Source: Ascaris suum
Taxonomy: Eukaryota; Nematoda; Chromadorea; Rhabditida; Ascarididae
Reading direction: 5' to 3'
Length of the DNA: 64,000 nucleotides
NCBI GenBank assembly: GCA_013433145.1
Contig: CM024168.1
Coordinates: 10,796,184 to 10,860,183 of the forward strand
This document shows, one piece after another, positions 34,223 through 43,413 of this stretch (position 1 is the first letter of the stretch; every line of letters begins with the position of its first letter). Below the pieces are notes generated by a model. That model did no database searches. It worked only from the letters and a program-made list of their open reading frames with translations, and was not told the origin of the DNA. The position numbers and the translations under genes are program-made.

Positions 34223-34500
34223 ATGTAGAAAGGCCATGATCTTTTGTGGCTCTTGGCTTTTGGTACAAGTGAAATCCGTGAGTTGTCTGCACAGGGAATA
34301 TTGCCTCCTGAGGAAACCTCATCTGGATGTGTCGAGTTTTGTTCTGGACGTTGAAGTTTTTCTTTTTCCGTGCAAACGCAGATGCTTGCGTTAATTATCT
34401 GAATCCAAATACTTTGAAGCACGAGATCTTCCAAGCAATCGAGCGGCTTGTTTGCAAATCTTTTGAAATGTTTTACGCACTATACTTATGGCTGCAAATG
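34223..34500. repeat. 278-bp direct repeat, copy 2
   Basis: The second copy, exactly 800 bases from the first. On the minus strand it keeps the acceptor and frame of the exon but runs into unrelated sequence after SWPFYI, so it could give an alternative, truncated exon. It lies next to the AT-rich DNA that leads into the retroelement. Confidence 0.95.
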
Positions 34501-34539
34501 CGCGGGCCATCGTCAGAACGAAACGCATAACCCTGTTAG

Positions 34540-35301
34540 TAGAGGAAAGTTAAATAGTCATTTTACAAGCATGCGCTGTGAACAGGATAAAGAAATGAAG
34601 TAGCAAACAAATATGTAGTTAGAATATTTGTTATGATTGTGTAATAAACAAGAGAATCTTAAATATGGGGCCTACCTCTTATTGAAGGAAACGGATTAGA
34701 AAGTTTCTAACGAAAATTTTTTGTGTTGAAAACACTAGGTATATTAAGCGGAGAACATTATAAGATGATATACGTAATTAATCAAGTAAGGGATTATAAC
34801 CTAAAAGCTTCAATAAAAGATAATCATACAGCTAAGGGTTTAAAAATGCAGATAGTCTTAACCGTTTTAGTATGTCCAAATATACTTTGGAGAGAACATG
34901 TTCACAACTATAAAGTACCATCAAAATGAAATAAAAGCAAACCTCTCGTATTGAAGTCGTCCGAATGCGCTACGTAAACATAAGATACCAATAATCACGT
35001 ACTTTGTGTACGCGAAAACATTTATGTTGAGATCCACAACGCTAAAGTATCGACCTATGTGGATCAATATTTATATACCATGCGCTGCCAATTTCATGCA
35101 TCAACTCAAGAAAATGGCATTGTAGATCAATAAAACCGAGATGTCACACTATAAAATAAGAAATATTATATGTATACATATCTGCAATGGAAAAACGAAA
35201 CTACACACATATAAAACACATATAAGTTCTTAAATGTGTAATATGTAGGTGGGGTGAGGGCGGATACTCCCTTTAGTTGGCAAGAAAGGAATCAACACTT
35301 A
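34540..35301. other. AT-rich DNA beside the retroelement
   Basis: Noticeably richer in A and T than the flanks, with no supportable coding frame. It lies downstream of the reverse transcriptase stop on the minus strand and may be the 3' untranslated region of the element. No GIY-YIG endonuclease frame is seen. Confidence 0.4.
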
Positions 35302-36048
35302 CTAAAGTGCTTGAAACATTTCTTTGATTAAACTTTTAATACCTTGCCTACAGGGATAGGCGAACTTATAAACTAATTCTGGTTTACTAACAAATGCCTT
35401 AAATAAGTATTTTTCCACTAGTGTAACACATAGACCTTTTTCTTTATAATTTTTAAGCAGACCTTTACATTTATTAATAGAAGCTGTCCTAATTGAACAT
35501 ATGTTGCTAAATCGGAAGACCTGCGAAATTATAAGTTTTTTGTGTATGAACGCTGGAAAATTACTGTCTAATTGAGTATACTTGTTCGCTGCAAAATTAA
35601 AATCTTCCGTCTTATCGTACACGCTTGAAATGACACCTTTGCCGGTAACGTTTAAGTTTAAGTCCAAGAAATTAGCCTTGCTTCCGGTATATGTGATTTC
35701 AATTTGCAAAGAATCCCCATAAATTATTTTAGCAATATTGTGAAAATTTTCTGTATTAAGTATTAGTAAATCATCGACGTACCTACAACAAATAGCATTA
35801 AAGCGCGAAATTTTGGCACATTTATATTCCATGAGAGACAAAGTGAGATCGGCAATATCAGGACTGGCATTACCACCCATAGGTACTCCTTTAGTTTGCC
35901 TAAAAACAAAACCGCAGGAAGTAACATAGCTTTCTTTAATAATAAACTTAATCATTTCCATAATTCGTGCCTTATCCAAAGCAAGTGCGTGTGCATTAAA
36001 CTCGAAATTGTCCGTGTAAAATAAGACTTTGTCGTTGCAAACTTTCAA
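35302..36048 (-). pseudogene. Reverse transcriptase C-terminal half
   Basis: 248 codons from an internal Met. Visible motifs: FRQTKGVPMGGNASPD around residues 48-64 (fingers/palm motif B), CCRYVDDLLIL around residues 87-97 (catalytic motif C with the two Asp), KANFLDLNLNV around residues 123-134 (motifs D/E) and a thumb-like region (FRFSNICSIRTASINKCK). The C-terminus ends after KEMFQAL with no endonuclease domain. Penelope RT copies RNA into DNA at the insertion site. The upstream half, including the motif A Asp, is in other frames, so this copy cannot give one active protein as assembled. Confidence 0.8.
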
Positions 36049-36470
36049 ATAGGCTTTTTTTTGAATTTTCAGAACACAAGTGTGTTAAAAATTCCATTGC
36101 TTTAATAATATGTTCGTGTGGCAGAGCAGTGAATAAGGTGGAAAAATCAGCAGTCAGAATCGTTTAAACATATTTTTTAACTACATCCAAAACATCATAA
36201 GAATTTTTAGCGCCACAATAATAATTAATCCCGCTTCTTTGACTAGCTATATTACAATAACTGCGAAAATGGTTTTTAAAAAGTTTTAAAATGTTATGCA
36301 ACAAGCAAGATAGTGGTTTTAGAGAACTTTTACTGGCCCCAGCTATAAAAGAAACTTGTAGAGATTTTTATGTAATTTAGGAATGGCAAACATTTTGGGT
36401 AACGTTGCATTTCCCTCATTAACGTTAATAAAATACCTTTCAGAAAACTTGCGGTGCGTATTAATAATAT

Positions 36471-36983
36471 CTAGTTCTGCGTATTTTCAACATGCTCATA
36501 GGTGTCATTGCCAATAATCCTACCGTTGATAATTGCAAGTTCATTACTTAAGTTTTGAATATAAAAGTTTTTGCATATAAAAGCAGAATTATTGTCAGCT
36601 TTATCCACAGGTGCAATAATAAATTTAGATTGCATATTGGTAAGTATTATACTATTATGGTAATCTAGACCATGAGCTATATCGATTTCTCCTTTATAAA
36701 ATTCGTTATTAAAAATATCTTTAATGCGCCGCATAGCCAACATATGAAATGTTATAAAATTGACCACGTTAGTGTGCTCGGTTCGAGCAATTTGCAGAAT
36801 TAGTTTGTTTAAAGATTGCGCTGCATCCTCTATAATAGGGAGAGGATGCTTATTAATGATGTTATGTTTTGCACGAGAAAGCTTATTCAAGCTTCTCTTC
36901 AACTGCATCTGCTCCTGGGCTAGAATGTCTATGTGTTCATGGCTTTGCTCTATTTTGCTCCGCAAAATGTGCAATTTGCTCAT
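36471..36983 (-). pseudogene. Reverse transcriptase N-terminal part
   Basis: 170 codons. The first 60 residues are charged and helical (SKIEQSHEHIDILAQEQMQL), the rest includes SKFIIAPVDKADNNSAFICK, the conserved block that precedes the RT core in Penelope-like proteins. Upstream in a different frame, MSKGKIASYQVGRMLTEVLQ looks like more N-terminus, cut off by a frame change around 36985. Confidence 0.65.
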
Positions 36984-37080
36984 GTATGCTCATCATCTTG
37001 TAAAACTTCGGTGAGCATGCGTCCAACTTGATAGGAGGCTATTTTGCCCTTGCTCATTTTCGCATGAGTTTTTCTTACTT

Positions 37081-38180
37081 CCTGGCTTGTGAGCCCGAGG
37101 ATCTATGCTACGTCATATATGTCACCGCCTAATGTTTATCCTTCCTCGGACAACATCACTACCCATCGAAAAACTGCTAGGATGGAGGACTGGAAAGCTG
37201 GTTTGTCTATGTTTTCAGTAAAGGAAAATCGACAGATGAGTTTTATAGTTAGATCGGATGTGTTTGCGCTTTTGACGTAGCATTCATTCAATTTTCATGG
37301 GACACTGAAACAAAGTGCGTGTAGTTGTTTTGCGATAGAACGAAGGACAATTTATAGCCAAGAATGAGCTGTTTGCTATCATGTACGGGTGACTGTGAAG
37401 CACGATAATCCTATGATGAGTGTCTGCAGGGAGATGTAAAAACGTTGCCGGGAAGATGTTTTCCAGTCAAAGGGAAAGGTCTGGAAGTGCCCGATGGCAG
37501 AATATGGAAAAATGTGAGCCAGCTTATGGGAGGATAATGATCTTCGTTGCTGTCGAACCGTTCGCTTTTAAAACAAAAGGGTGAGTGCTAATTGCATCTG
37601 CTTAGCGCATATCTCGTTGAATGATAGTTGAGGTTGCTGGCTTCCTCAGTGGTCTGTCCGGTTGAAGTTGAGCGTCAGAGATGGAAAATTTACCCCTGTG
37701 CTTTGGCATAGTTCCGGTCCCACATCGCCGTATGACACACAGCGCTTATGCATGTCGAATCTACAGCGCTTATGCAGGACCCTCATGTCGAATCTAGGAT
37801 TTCGCAGGTTCGTGTTGTGATATGCACTCATATAATCCGTTCACACCTTTCACATATACAGTTTACATTCACGGAAGCACAAGACGTGACTCACGGCATT
37901 TTGTAGCGTATAATTTCGCAGCGTCTGAATCATAACACCAACTCGGGCGTGACCGAGTGTTAATTTGCCTTCCCACAGGTCGTTTCGCACTAGCTCCGGC
38001 ATTGTTGTTCTCCACTCGGAAAGGGAAAGGTGCTAACGACGGAATTGAGCACAATTACAGAGGAACAGAATGGTACAGCCGTCCAAACTGCGCCTGAAAA
38101 TGAGTGTAAGAATGAATGAATGAATCCCCTAGCCGTTTTGAGAGCTCTTTATGTAGCCCTCAAAAGTCATAGTATTTTCA
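37081..38180. other. No supportable gene
   Basis: Short frames only, plus a (GAAT)n stretch near 38111. Confidence 0.3.
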
Positions 38181-38189
38181 CACAGATCA

Positions 38190-38350
38190 CCATCGGAGGC
38201 GAATATCGTCTTTTGCGGCGCCTGGTCGTCACCGGAAACTCGAACGATTCATTGATGGAGAAGAATATCTTGATTTAGCGGCGCCTAATCGGCACCGGAA
38301 TCCCTGCGGTTCATCACCGAAGAAGGTCTCTTAGCTTTCGCGACACCATT
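38190..38350. repeat. Degenerate tandem repeat, about 65-bp unit
   Basis: GCGGCGCCTGGTCGTCACCGG and GCGGCGCCTAATCGGCACCGG start two units (about 38215 and 38279), each followed by a CGATTCAT or GGTTCATC word and a GAAGAATATC or GAAGAAGGTC word. A weaker partial unit precedes (CGGAGGCGAATATCG), and CGCGACACC at 38339 may start a third. No coding frame is tied to it. Confidence 0.7.
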
Positions 38351-39069
38351 GTTGCTTAGCAGCGACTGCTCTGTTTTTTCATGAATGAACCTGGGAAGTG
38401 CGTTAGTGCTAGTTATTATACATTAATTCCGATGTTTTCTTATTAGATGCCATCATGAAAACATTTCCTTCAGCGGCTATCTCACTGCAAGCTAACTCCT
38501 GATAGTGTTCTTATGTCAGTCTTTTAAAAATTACATCGAACTAGTTTTTGGGCAATTTTTCACGAGGTGCAGAGAGAGAGTGACTACATTTGAGATATGA
38601 TGTTCGCCCGCAGTGGTAGGATAGAGCGTTGCATGTGTTACAATTTCGTGCAAAATTGGCTCCAGAAATCTGCATTGAGAATGAAGGGTTGCAGGCCATC
38701 TACCTTTCTCGCTTCCTTCTCTCTTTTTTATTGTCTATTATTTTTCTGCACTGCAGTATGAACATTCGAAATTAACCCCACCGGCAACGTCTATTCTGTG
38801 ACTCAATCTGCGGTATAATTCTTCATATAACAACACCAGACACCGCCTACACGCGCTAGTTCAAATTCAAATCAAAGAGAAAGTAAACACTACGCAAAAC
38901 CACGTTTTGTCTAAATCAGTTTAGTCGGCAAAATTCTTATACTTTGGCCGGCAGAACTTCGAGAATTCTGCTCATTATATTTCGGGGCGGGAGTAAGTTG
39001 TTTTAAAATTTTCGAGAATTTGGAAGATTCGTAACGTTGAAGATAGTATGTGGTAAGCCTGGACATTAG

Positions 39070-39241
39070 CCAGAAAAAACTAATTCCTGTGAAAAACAGA
39101 ACGCCGAACCAACAAGAAGAAGCAGTGAGAAAGAAAAGAATGCAAGCAAAAGGGGCTCCTCAATTTCTGCTGGCCAAACTGGCTGAATCGGCACAACCTC
39201 GTGCAGTGGCATCCTGGGATCTCAGCGAATTCGCGGAATGA
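39070..39241 (+). CDS. Terminal exon, basic, unknown
   Basis: After GGACATTAG one base completes a codon, then QKKLIPVKNRTPNQQEEAVR, KKRMQAKGAPQFLLAKLAES and a short end (WDLSEFAE) to a TGA; the length fits the phase. A basic helix followed by an acidic tail. Style resembles the Lys-rich exons at 19.8-28.7 kb on the same strand, but the retroelement lies between. No family is recognised. Confidence 0.45.
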
Positions 39242-39244
39242 TCA

Positions 39245-41340
39245 TCTCATTTTTCATCCTTTCTGTGGACTCGCAAAAGTTCACTCCACCTTATAAATTT
39301 ATTGCCGAGATTTCGCAAATGCGGCGTTATTCAGTTGCAGCATACGGATGTTCATCAAGTACAGACGTTCTATATAACTATCAAATACAGCAATGTTACT
39401 GAAATTTCTATGTCGCATTACGCTGAAAACATCCTCATGTCTTCACAGCAAGGGTGATCGTCGAAAGAAAAAAAATTGCTGCTCTTTTTTCGATTTAGAA
39501 TTCACGAGTAATTCAATTAAGTGAGGGTCAGAGTTGCGCGGACTGGTTAGTATACTTTCACTGCCCTTGAAGATGCTTCCGTGGTTCATGCTATGCTACT
39601 AGTGTTTTTCAACACGGATCATAGGTGCCAAAACTTATGTGGGTGTGATACCCCAAGCCATGCATATGACAGCAAGAAGGCTATGAATATGAGCAACATC
39701 GTAATTACTACAGGTGGTGACGCTGGAAACAGTCGGAGCTGCTCCTAGTGGCGCTGTTTCCAAAGAGCTTACTCTGTGCTTTCTTTACTACTTTTTACTC
39801 TTAGCGCTTCCACTCCGATTACTTGCTGCGACACATAGCTACCAACCCCCCACTGAAAATTTGTTCTACACTACACACTATCCATTTCCACTTTTTCTTC
39901 GAAGGCTATGAAATTTGAAACATACTGCACGGGTTTACTTAGAGTTTCTCACTGTTATTTGCATGATATAATAATAGCGAAGTCTGGACACGAAACGTTG
40001 AAGCCACCGCAAACTAGGGACGCAGAGACACTTGATTCTTTCATTCTTTTCGCTGTCCTGGAGTACTGGATTTCCGAAACCATCTGAGTGCAGTATAGGG
40101 TTTCGATCGTCGTCTTAATTAAGTACAATAATGGATCAAATATTATTCAGTCTCTTTAGTCACGGAGTTTGTCCATAACCTATATTCAGGATGTATGGTG
40201 TGGCGATTTCATCGGTTAAATGTTACGTGGCGTCAACTGATTATGAGCTCAAAATCGTGGATATGTTTGAAGATCCAAGAGTTAAACAGAAATGTTCTTC
40301 GTACTTGTCGGTTAGTGTACCTCATTTGTTGAGCAGTGTTACGGAATGGTGAGAAAGTGCTCCTTCCTTTCGTGCACCTTCAGTTTTATTTTCTGTGTAA
40401 CGAAGCATTATCAGCGCGGCATTGCAGGAATCTTGCCAAATAGTGGTGCAACTTCACTCACAACTCTGCTATCGATAGAATCATGCCTGGTTCCTTTCCG
40501 TTCATTCTCCACCGTTTTGTTCTTTGCACCTTTGAATTTAATTGCCAAGTTTTCCGTAATTTTCTGTGCTCATCCTAAAGCGAGAGGAAAATTTTCTGCA
40601 TTGCACATTTTACGTGCAATAAAGTTCCAACTCAGTCCTTGGATGGTTGAAGCAGTAGTTATACCAAACGGCTCTCAAGCACTCCGGATGAAGTTTCTGG
40701 GTAGAGGAAGTTTTTCGGACTAGTATTAATTGCATCTGATTTGTCATGTAAGCCGTACAATGTGTTACAACTTGTGGATTTTTGAATACCTTGGGTCAGC
40801 GAATCTTCGAAGAAATTAACACCTTTAACGCCAGTTTTGGAGATTTTGCAGCTCAGCGACACTCTTGATGTGGTTTTCGTGTTCGACGCACGTGTGCAAT
40901 GATTGCTTGCTGCTTGGTAACAGAAAAGGTTAAAAATTTGAGAGACGAGGGCGATTCCATTTCCCTCCACTGCTGTTGGCCGAGGCCGTTTGAAGGGTGC
41001 AAGATCTGGAAATTCTGCATTGCCGCGTAGCCCTCGAAAATATCATTGTCAGACATTGGAATCCCCCGATTAATTTGCTGTTGTCCGATCCTAAGTGTGT
41101 GAAGTTTCCCGACTGCACCAGCTCGCCTGACTATGGATTTTTCGCTCGCTCACATAATGCGGAGAAGTTCGAAATTCCGACTATACGTCGAAATTTCCAA
41201 TAAAAAATTCGGCTCGCTTTCAGTAGAAGCATGTCAGAAGTCTTGTCGGAGGCCCTATTCTCTCTTCTCATTTCTCGCTTGCCTCTGTCTCCTTCACAGA
41301 AATCCTTCAAGTCATTCCATTTTCAGTTTCACAGGAATAA
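39245..41340. other. No confident gene
   Basis: A 125-codon plus frame (40346-40723) and overlapping minus frames (40659-41118) contradict each other. A word CGAGGGCGATTCCATTTCC near 40946 recurs in modified form near 48680, suggesting a dispersed repeat. Confidence 0.3.
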
Positions 41341-41343
41341 AAG

Positions 41344-41457
<114 letters not shown>

Positions 41458-41835
41458 GCGACTGCGCGTGAAAAATGGTACAAAGAGGGGGTCAGTGATT
41501 TGTCTTCAAACTGTATGAAGGCACAAAACTAAAAGAGGTTGAGGTTGTTGACTGGCCATCAGATAGTGTTATCCGCAAGAAGAGGGGATTCATGTACGAG
41601 CAACACAAACGGGCACAAAGACGCCATGTTAGGGCTTTGCCTTTAAACTCCTTAAAGGCAAAAGGTGCCATAAACGTGTCAGAAAAGTTATGCGCGAATG
41701 AGTAAACAAAATGGAAGTTGATTTAATGCCGCAGAAGTTTGCCGGAGCGGGTAATGATGGGGTCAAAGCAAACAAAGATTGGGGATTTTGACGGGCTAAT
41801 CACATATGTTATGATGAGCGCAAATTAGCAAAACA

Positions 41836-42440
41836 ACCTTTGGGACCAATTATAGAAGGGACGGGCCAAAAGCATCCGAAGGTGTTAACAAGAAGGCTAC
41901 ATAAAAGAGCCCAAGGGTTCGGCAACACAGTGACTTCGATCGGAGCTGCGACTCCGACGGTTGGCTTCGATGTTTCCCTTTTTTTGCTTTTCGTTCATGT
42001 CTAGATAATGTAAGCGTATCTGTTAGTTGAATAGCAATGTTATAGAAAATCATTTGAGATTTCTTCGGTTTTTGAAGTTCGTGCATGTAGTCGAAAGAAT
42101 AGCACTCGAGTTTCTTCGAATTCTTGATTTATCCCATGGTAAGCATCTCTGAGAGAAAAAAGTGTCCCCATCTTTGCGTTTATTGACTAAATAAAGTAAG
42201 CGTATCTTTTAGTGGGCTGTAAGGTTATAGACTGTCCTTGGATTTTTTCGGCTTTGATTTGATCCCAATGTATGTGTGTCGTTGTAACTGATGGTTACTT
42301 TTTGAATATCATTGAGTTTTTTCCGCCTGATTTTTATCCCATTGCACATGTAGTTGAAAATTAATTGTTACTTCTTCGCGATTTTATTTTCTAGACGTGA
42401 TAATAAAGGTTTAATTACCCAAGTTTGAGGTGGGTTCACA
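41836..42440 (+). mobile_element. LTR-like block (inferred)
   Basis: Signs of an LTR: a TATA-like ATAAAAG at 41901 followed about 28 bases later by an ACAGTG start-like element near 41929, a GC-rich leader with an inverted GGAG/CTCC pair, and AATAAA at 42402. Two diverged copies of a unit of about 185 bases (GTAAGCGTATCTGTTAG at about 42010 and GTAAGCGTATCTTTTAG at about 42193) fill the middle. No matching second LTR was found; ACCTTTGGGA-CAA words at 41837 and 42857 are the only shared pair. So the call rests on architecture, not on a repeat pair. Confidence 0.35.
42408..42429 (+). ncRNA. Exact SL1 spliced-leader 22-mer
   Basis: All 22 bases match the canonical nematode SL1 exon (begins GGTTTAATTACCC, ends AAGTTTGAG), followed by GTGGGT where an SL RNA gene has its splice donor. 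It is preceded directly by AATAAA. A functional SL RNA gene should continue with a short intron-like part carrying an Sm site (AATTTTTGG type); none is seen in the next 100 bases, only GATATTTGTATTG. So it is more likely a copied leader, from a reverse-transcribed trans-spliced RNA, or an SL pseudogene, than an active SL1 gene. The identity of the 22-mer is certain; its origin is inference. Confidence 0.6.
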
Positions 42441-42552
42441 AAACAGTGGGAAGGTGCACCAGGTCGTTGCACAGCAGAATCTGATATTTGTATTGTAAGA
42501 CGAACCACCTCAACGTCAAGAGGATATTCTTGGGTAACTGGCAGAGGAAAGA

Positions 42553-42795
42553 AAGGTGATCATTGACGAGTGGAGAGCGTCAATATTTGGAGCAGCGCGA
42601 CAACTAGGCCGGTCGCAGCAGACGGGAGCTCAGTGATTGGGATCGTCGACTCCAACGGTGGTCGCGGTTGGATCGACACCAGTGGATAAAGAGGCAGTTC
42701 GACGGTGGATCAGGAACGCCACGCGTCAATTCAGAGAGCTGACTATGGCAGACAGCGGACAACGAGCAACAACAGGGACTAAGCCTAGTTTTTAA
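42553..42795 (+). pseudogene. Open frame with one TGA after the LTR-like block
   Basis: A frame reads EERKVIIDEWRASIFGAARQ, meets a TGA at about 42632, and continues in the same frame with VDKEAVRRWIRNATRQFREL and MADSGQRATTGTKPSF to a TAA. The position just after an LTR-like block would suit a gag start, but no gag family motif is recognised. Confidence 0.3.
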
Positions 42796-42962
42796 TAGTG
42801 ATATTTCCTTTCCTCTTGTTTTTTCTTCTTCTTTGTTTATATTGTTTCTCCACGAACCTTTGGGAACAAACTATTATATAGTCAAAAATATTGACCAACT
42901 TCACACCTTCACTAACACAACAATCAACCCACAAGGGGAGGAAAGTGTGAGTGGTTAATACT

Positions 42963-42966
<4 letters not shown>

Positions 42967-43040
<74 letters not shown>
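42967..43040. repeat. (AT)37 microsatellite
   Basis: 37 uninterrupted AT units, the second of two long AT tracts bounding a 1.5-kb island. Its flanks hold an imperfect inverted pair (CACAAGGGGAGGAAAGT on the left, ACTCTTCCCCTTAGGG on the right). Confidence 0.98.
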
Positions 43041-43043
<3 letters not shown>

Positions 43044-43413
43044 AACTCTTCCCCTTAGGGATGTGCAGTTCTTGTGCTCATTCACAACACATAGTTTAGC
43101 ACGGTGAAGAATAGCCAGCTGAGGCTTGCGAAGAACGCAGGAAATAGGTAAGAGCCTGGGCGAAGAAATCCTCGATAGTCCTTTTTCCTGAGCCAGAAAG
43201 CGCGCTGCCGTAGCTGCGTGTTTAATGTGCGATGTTTTTAATTGCCACTAGAAGATCGACACTGTTAACAGGAACGTTCTATCTGCCGCTGAAGACTCCA
43301 AATTCCCTCATTTCCTCCGTGTAAAGATCTGTTTACGAACCTGCTGGTGTCAGATAGACTAGGTTCAAAATTCAGCATCCATTTATCCGCTTTCAATCTA
43401 AAATAATTTGCAG

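Larger units (their letters stand above)
35302..37080 (-). mobile_element. Decayed Penelope-like retroelement
   Basis: A minus-strand series of frames forms one reverse transcriptase in order: an N-terminal coiled-coil-like region and a conserved APVDKAD block (36471-36983); a middle with FAIPKLHKN, FRFIAGASKSSL and the motif A-like LTADFSTLFT (about 36060-36470); then the C-terminal half with GVPMGG and YVDD (35302-36048). The DFSTLYT-type motif A, R-x-I-A-G block and FLDL after YVDD are typical of Penelope-like RTs, which usually lack LTRs. Coding is broken by frame changes near 36365 and 36056 and by an in-frame stop near 36165, plus a frame break at the N-terminus near 36985. Exact ends and target-site duplications were not found. 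Confidence 0.75.

Noticed and set aside
40346..40723. 125-codon plus-strand gene
   Set aside because: Contradicted by overlapping minus frames; no start context, splice sites or family.
42408..42520. Functional SL1 RNA gene
   Set aside because: The leader is exact, but no Sm-binding site or SL-RNA-like stem pattern follows in the next 100 bases, and the setting looks like mobile DNA. Kept only as an SL1 copy.
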